Positions 6,247 to 15,233 of a stretch of DNA of 21,298 nucleotides are shown in pieces. The position numbers and the translations under genes were made by a program. Source of the stretch: DATKLX01 sp035542155 (GTDB lineage Bacteria; Chloroflexota; Anaerolineae; Anaerolineales; Anaerolineaceae); the NCBI GenBank assembly GCA_035542155.1, contig DATKLX010000067.1:1-21298 (forward strand). Direction: 5' to 3'. Under the pieces are notes generated by a model. The model saw only the letters and a program-made list of their open reading frames with translations, was not told the origin of the DNA and ran no database searches. Position 1 is the first letter of the stretch. Each line of letters opens with the position of its first letter.

Positions 6247-9042
6247 ATGGAGATTACTGATACCATCCATTTGTTGGGCGACCTGCTCGGCGAGGTGCTG
6301 CTCGCCCAGGAATCGTGGACTTTGTTTGAGATCGAGGAGCGTATTCGCGCGGCCGCCAAGGCGCGCCGCTCCAGCGACCCGCAGGAGGCTCAGGCCGGCG
6401 AGCACGAGCTTGACGATCTCATCTGCTCGCTGGACGTCCCCGCTGTGCGGGCGATTGCCAGCGCCTTCGCCCTCTACTTCGACCTGGTCAACACGGCAGA
6501 GGACAACTCGCGCATCGCCGCCATCCGCCAGGAAGCCCTCGCCAAGAACCCGGCCCCGGTTCACGATTCGATCGAGGAGGCCGTCGCTCAGCTCAAGGCC
6601 AGCGGGGTGACCGGCGACCAGATGGCCGACCTGGTTGACCGGTTGTCGATCGAGCTGGTCCTTACCGCCCATCCTACCGAAGCCCGCCGGCGGACGATCC
6701 TTTCTAAAATTCAGCGCATCTCGCAGTCCTTACTGGAGTTAGACCGCAAGGACCTGCTTCCCCGCGAGATCGAGCGCATCCATGCGAGCCTGCGCAACGA
6801 AATCACCACCCTCTGGCTGACCGACCGGGCGCGCACCGCTCAGCCAACCCCCACCGACGAGGTAAAAACGACCCTCTATTTCGTCGGCCAGGTCTTCTGG
6901 ACGGCCCTCCCCCAGATTTATACGACGCTCAATTCGGCCCTCGATCGCTACTACCCCGGCCTGCGGGCCCGGAAACCGTGGCTGCGCCTGGCCTCCTGGA
7001 TCGGCGGGGACCGCGACGGCAACCCCCACGTCACGGCTGCGGTGACCGCTGAGACTCTTCACCTCCACCGCGGCCTGGCGATCGAGAACCACCGCCACAG
7101 CCTGCAGGAGCTTTCGCGCCGGCTGAGTCTCAGCGAGCAAAGCGCGCCGCTTCCCGCTGCACTGCGCGCCTGGCTGGCGGAGCGGCCCTCGCTCCCGGCG
7201 CACGCTGCGCAGATTCACGCGCGCTATCCTCACGAGCCTTACCGCCTGATCCTCTCTCTGCTGGCCTCCGATCTGGCCGAGGCATCGCAGGACGACATGA
7301 AATCCCACCTGCTATCGGACGCACCCCACACCGCGCGGGTCCATCAAGAGGATCTGACCGCTCCGCTCGGCGCGATCGCGGCGGCAGTACCGCGCGCGAT
7401 CGCAGAGGGACCCCTGGATACGGCCTTGCTCCAACTGGAGATCTTTGATCTCTACGGCGCCCGCCTGGACCTGCGCGAGGATTCGGCCAGGATCAACCGC
7501 GCCCTGGGCGAGACGCTGCGCGCGATCGGGCTGGCGACCGATTTTGAAGACCTGGAGGATCCTGCACGCACCCGCCTGCTGTGCGATCTGCTCTCCAGGC
7601 CGGCTCCACCCCTCTCCGCGAGCCCGGGGGTCACGCCCGCCGCCGCGGAGACCTGGGCGCTCTTCCACCTGATCCAGCGCACGCGTGATGTCTACGGTGA
7701 TGAGCTGCTCGGTCCGTTTATCATCTCGATGACGCATGGCCCGGCAGACGTGCTTGCGGTCCTCGTGATGGCGCAGTGGGCCGGGTCCGCGGCAGGCCTG
7801 CAAATCGTTCCGCTATTCGAGACTATCCAGGATCTCGAAGCGGCTCCCGCGGTGATGGCCGACCTGTTCGATCTGGAAGCATACCGGGCGCACCTGGGGA
7901 CCTGCCCGGGCGGCCAGATGGTGATGATCGGTTACTCGGATTCAAATAAAGACGGGGGTTTTTTGACCTCCAACTGGTCGCTGTACCGGGCCCAGGAGGC
8001 TGTGGCGCGGGTCTGCCGCGAGCGCCGAATCCCCCTGACGCTCTTCCACGGCCGGGGCGGGACGGCCGCCCGTGGAGGAGGGCCGGTCAATCGCTCGATC
8101 CTGGCCCAGCCCGGCGGCACGGTGGACGGACGCTTTCGCCTGACCGAGCAGGGAGAGATCCTTTCCTCGCGCTATTCGAATATCGACCTGGCCCTGCGCA
8201 ACCTGGAGCAGATCGTCAATGCGGTCCTGCTCGCCTCGGCTCCCGCGGAAACTCCCGTCCAGACCCTGGCGCCCATCGAAGGGCATGCTCCGCTGCACTA
8301 TAAGCTTCCCGCTCCACGTGCGCTGCCGGATGCCTGGCGCGAGGGAATCCAGGCCATGTCAGCGGCGGCGCGTGCGGCGTACCGCCGCCTGGTATATGAG
8401 ACTCCTGGTTTTATGGAATTCTGGCGCTACGCCACCCCGCTTGAAGAGATCAAGAATCTGCGCATCGGCTCCCGGCCGGCTTCGCGCAAGGCGGGGGAAG
8501 AGCAGGTAACCCAGATCCGCGCCATTCCCTGGGTCTTTTCCTGGATGCAGTCGCGGTGCAACCTGCCGGGTTGGTATGGATTGGGGTCCGGGATGGAAGC
8601 CATCCGGGACAGCCACCCTGGCGGGCTGAATTTCCTGCGCGAGATGCATTCCTCCTGGTCGTTCTTTCGCATGCTCCTCGAAACGGCCGAGCTTTCTCTG
8701 GTAAAGGCCGACATGCAGATCGCCAGCCTGTACTCTGCGTTGGTTCCCGACCAGCAGTCAGCCGGGCGTATCTTCGCAATGATCCAGGAAGAATATGAGC
8801 GAACCGTACACTGGGTGCTTGCCGTGCAGAGCCAGCGGGAGCTGATGGAAGAAGAGCCGGTCATCCGCCGCACGACCCGGCTACGCAACCCGTACGTGGA
8901 TCCTCTGAATTTCATCCAGGTGGAGATGCTCCGCCGCCTGCGCGTCCTGCCTGACCCGGTGGGGGAAGAGGCGCAGGCGTACCGCGAGGTCATCGTCTTG
9001 ACGATCAATGGGATCGCGGCAGGATTACGAAATACAGGATAA
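6247..9042 (+). CDS. ppc: Phosphoenolpyruvate carboxylase
   Basis: This 931-residue cytoplasmic enzyme carboxylates phosphoenolpyruvate with bicarbonate to give oxaloacetate and phosphate, refilling the TCA cycle. All hallmark motifs are intact: the catalytic His142 in L139-T-A-H-P-T144, G253-G-D-R-D-G-N-P260, Y563-S-D-S-N-K-D-G570 and the glycine loop F600-H-G-R-G-G605, whose Arg603 holds the carboxyphosphate intermediate. The C-terminal NGIAAGLRNTG with its conserved Asn is present, so the gene is complete. The length fits the bacterial-type enzyme (about 880-930), which is usually a tetramer inhibited by aspartate or malate. The start at ATG 6247 has no strong ribosome-binding site, so the exact N-terminus is slightly uncertain, but the first residues (ITDTIHLLGDLLGEVL) look like normal PEPC. 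It ends at a bidirectional terminator. Confidence 0.97.
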   Translation: MEITDTIHLLGDLLGEVLLAQESWTLFEIEERIRAAAKARRSSDPQEAQAGEHELDDLICSLDVPAVRAIASAFALYFDLVNTAEDNSRIAAIRQEALAKNPAPVHDSIEEAVAQLKASGVTGDQMADLVDRLSIELVLTAHPTEARRRTILSKIQRISQSLLELDRKDLLPREIERIHASLRNEITTLWLTDRARTAQPTPTDEVKTTLYFVGQVFWTALPQIYTTLNSALDRYYPGLRARKPWLRLASWIGGDRDGNPHVTAAVTAETLHLHRGLAIENHRHSLQELSRRLSLSEQSAPLPAALRAWLAERPSLPAHAAQIHARYPHEPYRLILSLLASDLAEASQDDMKSHLLSDAPHTARVHQEDLTAPLGAIAAAVPRAIAEGPLDTALLQLEIFDLYGARLDLREDSARINRALGETLRAIGLATDFEDLEDPARTRLLCDLLSRPAPPLSASPGVTPAAAETWALFHLIQRTRDVYGDELLGPFIISMTHGPADVLAVLVMAQWAGSAAGLQIVPLFETIQDLEAAPAVMADLFDLEAYRAHLGTCPGGQMVMIGYSDSNKDGGFLTSNWSLYRAQEAVARVCRERRIPLTLFHGRGGTAARGGGPVNRSILAQPGGTVDGRFRLTEQGEILSSRYSNIDLALRNLEQIVNAVLLASAPAETPVQTLAPIEGHAPLHYKLPAPRALPDAWREGIQAMSAAARAAYRRLVYETPGFMEFWRYATPLEEIKNLRIGSRPASRKAGEEQVTQIRAIPWVFSWMQSRCNLPGWYGLGSGMEAIRDSHPGGLNFLREMHSSWSFFRMLLETAELSLVKADMQIASLYSALVPDQQSAGRIFAMIQEEYERTVHWVLAVQSQRELMEEEPVIRRTTRLRNPYVDPLNFIQVEMLRRLRVLPDPVGEEAQAYREVIVLTINGIAAGLRNTG

Positions 9043-9073
9043 AAAGCTGAACCAAGAAGAAAAAGAAATATAT

Positions 9074-9124
9074 CGAGAACCGAGAACCGTAATTTCTTTA
9101 CGGTTCTCGGTTCTCGTTTTTTTT
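9074..9124. terminator. Long bidirectional terminator between ppc and the exporter operon
   Basis: CGAGAACCGAGAACCGTAA (9074-9092) pairs perfectly with 9098-9116 across a TTTCT loop, giving a 19-bp stem, and eight T follow. On the minus strand the stem is followed by a T-rich stretch as well, so it can end both ppc and the convergent permease gene. The stem is built from two GAGAACC units. Confidence 0.9.
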
Positions 9125-10354
9125 ATTCCGCCCTGAGCGCCTCAACCGGCTCCAAATTGGCCGCCCGGTTGGCCGGGTAGAGACCAAAGAAGCAGCCCAC
9201 ACCCGCGGAGAAGAACGTGGCCAACAGCACGGCATTCAGGCTGATGGATGGAGTGATTGGCGTCCCATTTGCCTCTGAGATCTGCGCGATCAGGTTCGAA
9301 ATAACCCAGGCGAGGAGGACGCCAATGGCCCCGCCCAACATACTGAGCAACAGCGATTCGATCAGGAACTGGGCGCGGATATCTCTCTTGCGCGCACCCA
9401 GGGCTTTGCGCAGGCCAATCTCACGGGTGCGCTCGGTGACCGTGACCAGCATGATGTTCATGATCCCGATTCCACCCACCACCAATGAGATGCCTCCAAT
9501 CCCTCCCAGGAAAACGGTCAGGGTCCCGGTGATAGACGAGGCGGAGCTGAGGATATCCGATTGGGATAGGATGTAGAAATCAGCCTGGGCGTTGTCGGCC
9601 AGGTGGTGGCGTGAGCGCAGGATCTGGGTGACCTCTGTTTCAGCCGCCTGTACCTGGCTGGAGGAAGCAGCCGAGATGAGGATCTGGTCGACCTGGTTCC
9701 GGTTCGCGCGCCGCGCCAGCCGGCTTTGAGCGGTGGTGATCGGCACCAACACCTGGTTGTCCTGCGAGCCAAAGCCGCCGCCGCCTTTGCTTTCCAGCAC
9801 ACCGATCACTTTGAACAGTTGGTTTTGGACGCGGATCGTCTGCCCGACGATGTTGTCGGTGCGGTTGAACAGGTTGGTGGCTACATCGGTCCCGATCACA
9901 GCGACCGCAGAGCGGGTATTGATGTTGTCGCTGGTAATAAACTCGCCCTCGGCGACGGTCAGGTTACGCATGACTGCATAGTTCGGGCTGACCCCAACGA
10001 CTGAGGTCGAGGTATCCTGCCCGTTCGCGCTGACATCCCCGCGTATATTCAATACGCCGGTCACGTATTCCACGTCCGGCGCCTGGGAGGGATCGGAGAG
10101 GACAGTCACGTCGCTAAGCAGTAGCGGTTTTGGGTTGGTGACCCGTACCCCTGGTCCGCCTCCCGAAGAAATAAAGAGCAGGTTCGTACCAATGTTATTG
10201 ATCGAGTTGCTGATCGAATTCTCCGCCCCCTGGCCGATGGCCAGCATCGAAACCACCGCGGCGACCCCGATGACGATGCCCAAAATGGTCAGGCTGGAGC
10301 GCAGCTTATTGCTAGTCAGGCTTCCAAACGCGTCTACCAGATATTGACTGAAGT

Positions 10355-10358
<4 letters not shown>
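9123..10358 (-). CDS. MacB/FtsX-family ABC transporter permease
   Basis: This 411-residue inner-membrane protein has the four-helix MacB layout: one transmembrane helix near 23-42, a large extracytoplasmic MacB-type domain (about 45-275), then three helices (about 282-305, 332-358 and 375-394). Between helices 2 and 3 is the conserved cytoplasmic stretch VTERTREIGLRKALGARKRDI (307-327), which couples to the ATPase. MacB-type transporters do not move substrate through the membrane like a channel; they transmit force to the periplasm. The ATG overlaps the stop of the ATPase gene as ATGA, so translation is coupled. It should dimerise and work with the two upstream gene products. No ATPase domain is fused here, unlike E. 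coli MacB. The substrate is unknown; peptides, antibiotics and lipoproteins are typical of the family. Confidence 0.94.
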
Positions 10359-11053
<695 letters not shown>

Positions 11054-11054
11054 C

Positions 11055-12608
11055 TTAATCCCCTCCCCCATTGCCACCGGCGCTACGGCCGCCACCGCCA
11101 GAGTTTCCAGCGTTGCCACCACCCTGGCGTTGGCCGTTAAAGTTGCCGCCGCCACCCGTCTGGCGCGCTCCACCACCACCGAAGATGCCAAAGAACCCTC
11201 CGAAGCCACCCGGGCGATTATTCGCAGCGGCCACAGCGGTCGCCGAATTGGCGACGACCTGGTCGCCTTCTTTCACATTTCCCGAGACGATCTGGCTCAT
11301 CGTATCCGAGGTCAGCCCGATTTGCACTGAAACAGGAATGATTTGCGTCCCTCGCTTCACGTACACTTCATGCTGGCTGCCTACCAGGCGCACCGCGCGG
11401 GTCGGGACGAGCAGGGCATTGGCGACGGTGGAAGTGGTAATGGTCGCTTGGGAGGTCATTCCCGATTTGACATCCTGATCTGCATTGGTGACCTGCACGG
11501 TCACGGTAAAATTGACCGTCCCCGAGCTGGTTGTGCCGACCTGGCCTACCTGGACAACTTTCCCGTTGTAGGTTTTTTCCGGGATCGCGTCAAAAGTTAA
11601 TTCTACGTCTTGCCCTACCTGAACGCTGTTGATATCCACTTCGGAAACCTGGAGATCGATAAAAATGCTGGATAGATCGTCGACGCGCACAGCCTGTGTT
11701 CCCTTGGTAACCAGGTCGCCTACCTGGACGGAGAGATCCGTAACCGTTCCGTCAAACGGCGCGGTCACATTAACGCTGTCGATCAATCCCTGTTCGGCGG
11801 TCACCTTGCTTTGCGCAGCGGCGATATCCGCGGCAGATGGACCATTTTTCAAGCGGTCGTAGGCGCGCTGGGCGTCATCGACCTGGGCCTGAGCCAGGGC
11901 CAGGGCTGCATCGGCGGTGGCGATATCCTGAGCGGAGGGCTTGCCCTTCACGTAATTCACATTGACCAGGGCCTTATCGCGGGCCTTCTTGGCGTTTTCC
12001 AGGTTGGCCAGAGCATTCAGACGCACAGGATCGTTTTCGGGCCGGCTGCTCACATTGTCATAGATGCCCTGCAGCTTGTCGACGTTATTCTGGGCCATGA
12101 GGTAATTGGCATTTGCCGCGGCGATCGTATCTGTTGTCCCGCGGATGTAATTGAGCTGGGCGCGGGTCTGCTGGACCTTGGTCAGGTTTGTCTGGGCCGT
12201 CGCCAGATTCTGCTGCGCCTGGGCGATATTCACCCTCGAATCTTGCAGATCCTCCAACGCCTGCTGAGCGGTGATCAGGTCAGATTGAGCCTGGAGCACC
12301 GCCTGGGGCAGGCTGCTGGGAGAGAGCGAAGCGAGGATCTGGTCCTTTGTGACCTGATCCCCGATTTTTACCGCCACGTTCCCCACCTGGCCATCGACTG
12401 CCCAGGCGACTGTGGCGTTCTGGTTGGAACGCACCGTACCCGTCGCCCCAACGGTGGAAGTAATTGTGCCTTTCGTCAGACGCACGGTCTGTACATTCGC
12501 AATGGCCGCCTGGCGCTGGCGGACCTGGGTGTTCCGGTAGTAAAAATAACCACCGACTGCCAGGATCAAAATGACTAGAATCCACCAGTACTTTTTGATG
12601 ATTTTCAT
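11055..12608 (-). CDS. MacA-like efflux adaptor (HlyD/RND periplasmic adaptor family)
   Basis: This 517-residue membrane-anchored protein links the ABC transporter to the outside. An N-terminal helix (about 8-24) anchors it. A lipoyl-like half follows (AVDGQVGNVAVKIGDQV), then a long Gln/Ala-rich alpha-hairpin (about 90-270), the returning lipoyl half (VTAPFDGTVTDLSVQVGDLV) and beta-barrel and membrane-proximal domains (FIDLQVSEVDIN; LLVPTRAV). The last 55 residues are mostly Gly, Asn, Arg and Gln, a disordered tail not found in E. coli MacA. ATG 12608 has GGAG nearby at short spacing plus AAGGAG about 12 nt upstream; the TTG at 12629 has no ribosome-binding site. It is the first gene of the operon. 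The hairpin is far longer than usual for an organism with a single membrane, but whether an outer-membrane channel exists cannot be told here. Confidence 0.94.
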   Translation of the reverse strand: MKIIKKYWWILVILILAVGGYFYYRNTQVRQRQAAIANVQTVRLTKGTITSTVGATGTVRSNQNATVAWAVDGQVGNVAVKIGDQVTKDQILASLSPSSLPQAVLQAQSDLITAQQALEDLQDSRVNIAQAQQNLATAQTNLTKVQQTRAQLNYIRGTTDTIAAANANYLMAQNNVDKLQGIYDNVSSRPENDPVRLNALANLENAKKARDKALVNVNYVKGKPSAQDIATADAALALAQAQVDDAQRAYDRLKNGPSAADIAAAQSKVTAEQGLIDSVNVTAPFDGTVTDLSVQVGDLVTKGTQAVRVDDLSSIFIDLQVSEVDINSVQVGQDVELTFDAIPEKTYNGKVVQVGQVGTTSSGTVNFTVTVQVTNADQDVKSGMTSQATITTSTVANALLVPTRAVRLVGSQHEVYVKRGTQIIPVSVQIGLTSDTMSQIVSGNVKEGDQVVANSATAVAAANNRPGGFGGFFGIFGGGGARQTGGGGNFNGQRQGGGNAGNSGGGGRSAGGNGGGD

Positions 12609-12762
12609 ATCTCCAAAGATCTCCTTCAATCGTTATTTTAATACGAGAGTATTCGCAATCTATACAATCTCATCGGTTTTCTAGCGAAGCTGTTAAGAAG
12701 CAAGCGTGTTTCCCAATCGTAATCTTATAAAATTTAGGATACTCTTTTCGAAAGGGGAGGGC

Positions 12763-12942
12763 ATGATCCAAACGGGCCAAAAAAGTACCCTAAGGGTCAA
12801 AAAGGGACCATGCCTGCCTGCTGGTAATATTGGTTTTGGCAAATTTATCCTCCCGATGGTTCCCGAAAGATCAGCTCATTATTGCTCACTTGTTGAAGTT
12901 CAATACACACAAAACAGATCTCCTCGAAAGAGGACAACTTAG
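12763..12942 (+). CDS. Possible small ORF in the exporter/two-component gap
   Basis: This open frame of 59 codons begins with ATG after AAAGGGGAGGGC, which looks like a ribosome-binding site but is partly too close to the start. TATAAA stands about 30 bp upstream. The product is basic (ends NRSPRKRTT), contains two Cys and one His, has no signal peptide and matches no family I recognise. Its main interest is its position between the exporter operon and the sensor gene. It may well be chance. Confidence 0.2.
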   Translation: MIQTGQKSTLRVKKGPCLPAGNIGFGKFILPMVPERSAHYCSLVEVQYTQNRSPRKRTT

Positions 12943-12979
12943 ATCATACCTGCGTTGGCGTCCTGGCTGTAGACGCAAG

Positions 12980-13052
12980 GGTCATGGACCGGGATGACAG
13001 CAGGCACATTCTTCTATGACGGGCGTCATCCCTGAGGGTGACCGGGATGAGG
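12980..13052 (+). promoter_or_regulatory. Repeat cluster, candidate response-regulator operator
   Basis: GACCGGGATGA occurs at 12987-12997 and again at 13040-13050, 53 bp apart (about five helical turns). An inverted copy of the core, GTCATCCC (13025-13032), pairs with GGGATGAC (12991-12998). The first copy is fused to the palindrome GGTC-ATG-GACC (12980-12990). The second copy ends about 25 bp before the -10 box of the kinase gene, a typical position for an activator. NarL/LuxR-type regulators bind such short paired half-sites. Confidence 0.5.
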
Positions 13053-13071
13053 ATCAACAGAAAAACAAACA

Positions 13072-13080
13072 TGCTACAAT
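13072..13080 (+). promoter_or_regulatory. Extended -10 promoter of the histidine kinase gene
   Basis: TGCTACAAT is an extended -10 element (TGN followed by TACAAT, a 5 of 6 match). The -35 region is poor (best is TCAACA at 15 bp), which suits an activator-dependent promoter. Only six bases separate the box from the GTG start at 13087, so the message is predicted to be leaderless. Confidence 0.5.
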
Positions 13081-13086
13081 AACGGC

Positions 13087-14340
13087 GTGAAGAATACTTC
13101 TGTACCATCCAGCCTCCTGACTGTATTTCGGGTATTCATCGTTGTGCGCCTGATTCTTGCGGTTTTTCCGCTGGTTGCGGGCCAGTTCCTTCCCCGGTTT
13201 CGCTTTCAACGATCCCAACCATATTCCTACCTGGCCATTGGCGAAACGCTGATCTTAATGGGTTATCTATCCTGGCCCTGGCTCCAAAAGCGCCTGGGGA
13301 AATGGTATATCCCGATTGCCCTGGGAATCGCCACCGTGGCTCCCATTCTGGAAACCTATCTGGCCGTGGATCTCCGTTTTGATGAGATCTCGCAGGTGCG
13401 CGCGTTTGCCGGCCAGTGGCAACTGGTGATCTTTCTTCTCGTGCCCCTGATCCTGGTAAGCTGGTTGTATGATTTCCGGGTGGTCGCTGCATACGTCGTC
13501 TTGCTCGTGCTCCAGGACGTGGCTTTCTTCGTGCTGACCCCTCTGGTGAGGATGGATGATGTACCGCTGTGGCCGCTCACAAGCGTCGCGTTGGTACGCA
13601 CAGGGATGTACCTGCTCGTCGGTTACGCAGTCTCTCACCTGGCGGAGGAACAGCGCCAGCAAAACGCGCAGCTTGCTGAGGCAAACCGGCGCCTTTCAGC
13701 GCATGCTACAACGCTGGAGCAATTGACAATCAGCCGCGAGCGCAACCGTATGGCTCGCGAGTTGCACGACACCCTGGCGCACACGTTGAGCGCGGTTGCG
13801 GTCCAACTGGAAGCAGTGCACTCGTTATGGGATGCAAATCACGGCGAGGCGCGGACGATGCTGGAACGTTCGCTGGTGGTCACGCGGGAAGGTCTTCATG
13901 AAGCGCGGCGGGCGATTCAGGCCCTGCGCACAGTCCCTCTTGAGGATCTCGGATTCGAGTTAGCCATCCGCAACCTGGCTCAATCCATGGCGGAGCGCGG
14001 CAGCCTGAAACTCGACTTGCAAATTCCTGACGAGCTTCCCGGATTGGATGCAGAGATTCAGCAAAGTCTCTACCGAATCACGGAAGAGGCACTCCGCAAC
14101 GTCGTCCAGCACGCGGGGGCGCACCAGGTCAGCATCGTGATCGAAAAAAGCGGCAGCCGGCTGGATTTGATCATCTGCGACGATGGGCATGGGCTGCGGC
14201 CAGAAGCGGAACAGGACGGCCATTATGGACTGCGCGGGATGCAAGAGCGCGCCGAGGCGATTGGCGCCCTGTTGTTTATCGAAAGCCAGCCGGACCACGG
14301 AACGACCGTCCGGCTACACATGGAGGCGGCTGTTGATTAA
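13087..14340 (+). CDS. Sensor histidine kinase, HisKA_3 (DesK/LiaS/NarX-like)
   Basis: This 417-residue membrane kinase should phosphorylate the regulator encoded next. The first 185 residues hold about five or six hydrophobic helices joined by short loops, with no sizeable extracellular sensor domain, so it probably senses the membrane or a partner protein inside it, as DesK and LiaS-type kinases do. A coiled linker (about 186-212) leads to the HisKA_3 dimerisation helix with phospho-acceptor His227 in RELHDTLAH. The ATPase domain shows the N-box EEALRNVVQHA, the G1 box DDGHG and GLRGMQERA. The start is GTG 13087: no ribosome-binding site precedes it and the -10 box is 6 nt upstream. The gene is divergent from the exporter operon, an arrangement usual for sensors that control detoxification or envelope-stress pumps. 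Confidence 0.93.
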   Translation: MKNTSVPSSLLTVFRVFIVVRLILAVFPLVAGQFLPRFRFQRSQPYSYLAIGETLILMGYLSWPWLQKRLGKWYIPIALGIATVAPILETYLAVDLRFDEISQVRAFAGQWQLVIFLLVPLILVSWLYDFRVVAAYVVLLVLQDVAFFVLTPLVRMDDVPLWPLTSVALVRTGMYLLVGYAVSHLAEEQRQQNAQLAEANRRLSAHATTLEQLTISRERNRMARELHDTLAHTLSAVAVQLEAVHSLWDANHGEARTMLERSLVVTREGLHEARRAIQALRTVPLEDLGFELAIRNLAQSMAERGSLKLDLQIPDELPGLDAEIQQSLYRITEEALRNVVQHAGAHQVSIVIEKSGSRLDLIICDDGHGLRPEAEQDGHYGLRGMQERAEAIGALLFIESQPDHGTTVRLHMEAAVD

Positions 14341-14995
14341 TGTTGTTATCTGTGACGATCAGGTGGTTGTCTGCGAGGGGCTGCGGGCCATCTTGAGCAC
14401 GGCTCCGGGGATCGAAGTGGTCGGTATCGCGAATGACGGCGAGCAGGCTATCGCGATTACTGCCAGCCTCCATCCGGATGTAGTCCTGATGGACTTGAAA
14501 ATGCCGGTGATGAATGGCGTGGAAGCCACTCGCAAAATCCACACGCTGTACCCGGATGTGAAAATCCTGGTTTTAAGCACCTACGATTTTGATGAGTGGG
14601 TCTTCGACGCCATTCGGGGCGGGGCCAGCGGATATCTGCTCAAGGATACGCCTCGCGAAACGCTGATCGAGGCCATCCAGGGCACGGCCGCGGGAAAGAC
14701 TTATGTCGACCCGGGGATAGCGGGAAAATTATTCTCCTACGTCCAGAAAGGGGCCGCCCCGCCCGATTCTTCGCTGACCCGCCTGCTGAGCGAGCGGGAG
14801 CTGGAAGTGCTGCGCCTGCTGGCGCGCGGCTTAAGCAACGCTGATATCGCCCAGCATCTCTTTCTCTCTGAGGGAACCGTGCGCAATTACGTTAGCTCGA
14901 TTTTAACGAAACTAGAAGTTACGGACCGCACGCAGGCCGCTGTCCTGGCACTGCGCGCAGGCCTGGCGAACGCTCCCGAGGGCAGCTCCTCATGA
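14333..14995 (+). CDS. NarL/FixJ-family response regulator
   Basis: This 220-residue transcription factor pairs with the preceding kinase. The receiver domain has the acidic pocket D8-D9, phospho-acceptor Asp54 (VLMD54LKMP) and the conserved Lys104 (YLLK). The LuxR-type helix-turn-helix covers about 150-210 (LSERELEVLRLLARG, then NADIAQHLFLSEGTVRNYVSSILTKL). The start is TTG 14333, inside the last codons of the kinase gene (8-nt overlap): GGAGG at 14322-14326 gives an ideal 6-nt spacing and the product begins INVVICDDQ as expected. The frame is open further upstream but there it overlaps the kinase. The overlap implies translational coupling. Likely targets are the repeats at 12980-13052 and possibly the exporter promoter. 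Confidence 0.94.
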   Translation: MINVVICDDQVVVCEGLRAILSTAPGIEVVGIANDGEQAIAITASLHPDVVLMDLKMPVMNGVEATRKIHTLYPDVKILVLSTYDFDEWVFDAIRGGASGYLLKDTPRETLIEAIQGTAAGKTYVDPGIAGKLFSYVQKGAAPPDSSLTRLLSERELEVLRLLARGLSNADIAQHLFLSEGTVRNYVSSILTKLEVTDRTQAAVLALRAGLANAPEGSSS

Positions 14996-15036
14996 TCCTT
15001 TATTCCTAACCAGACTCTACAATTTCCAAACCCGCC

Positions 15037-15065
15037 TTGAACAAATAGCGATTCGCTGTCATAAT
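15037..15065 (+). promoter_or_regulatory. Sigma-70-type promoter of the SCP-domain gene
   Basis: TTGAAC (15037-15042) and CATAAT (15060-15065) are separated by exactly 17 bp, matching 4 and 5 of 6 consensus positions. Transcription would start near 15072, giving a leader of about 162 nt. Confidence 0.55.
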
Positions 15066-15091
15066 AACTCTATTCGCTTTAAGGCAGGTAG

Positions 15092-15163
15092 GGTGACTGT
15101 CTGAAAATCTCACCATGAAAACCCGCAGGTTTCCGGACCAGGCGTAGCCGAGTCAGGGTACGC
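15092..15163 (+). ncRNA. Structured 5' leader with three hairpins (cis-regulatory candidate)
   Basis: Three hairpins follow one another in the predicted leader: GGTGA/TCACC (15092-15114), AAACC-CGCA-GGTTT (15119-15132) and GCGTA/TACGC with a 12-nt loop GCCGAGTCAGGG (15142-15163). A-rich sequence and the ribosome-binding site follow about 50 nt later. I compared it mentally with the cyclic di-GMP-I, c-di-AMP (ydaO), glycine, THF, SAM and guanidine classes and found no convincing match. It may be a new or divergent leader element, or chance folding. Confidence 0.3.
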
Positions 15164-15233
15164 TCAAAAGGAAATCACTCATTTTCATCAAGGCTTTACC
15201 ACCTGAGGGTTCAAAGGAAGGAAATCCGACGTC

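Noticed and set aside
11054..11209. Upstream extension of the ABC ATPase by 52 residues
   Set aside because: The extension overlaps the Gly-rich end of the adaptor gene, is Ala/Val-rich without function, and ATG 11053 has the proper ribosome-binding site and family length.
15092..15163. Assignment of the SCP leader to the cyclic di-GMP-I or c-di-AMP riboswitch
   Set aside because: Fragments such as GTAGCCGAGT and CGCA look similar, but the conserved core stretches of both classes (for example ACGCAAAGC) are missing.
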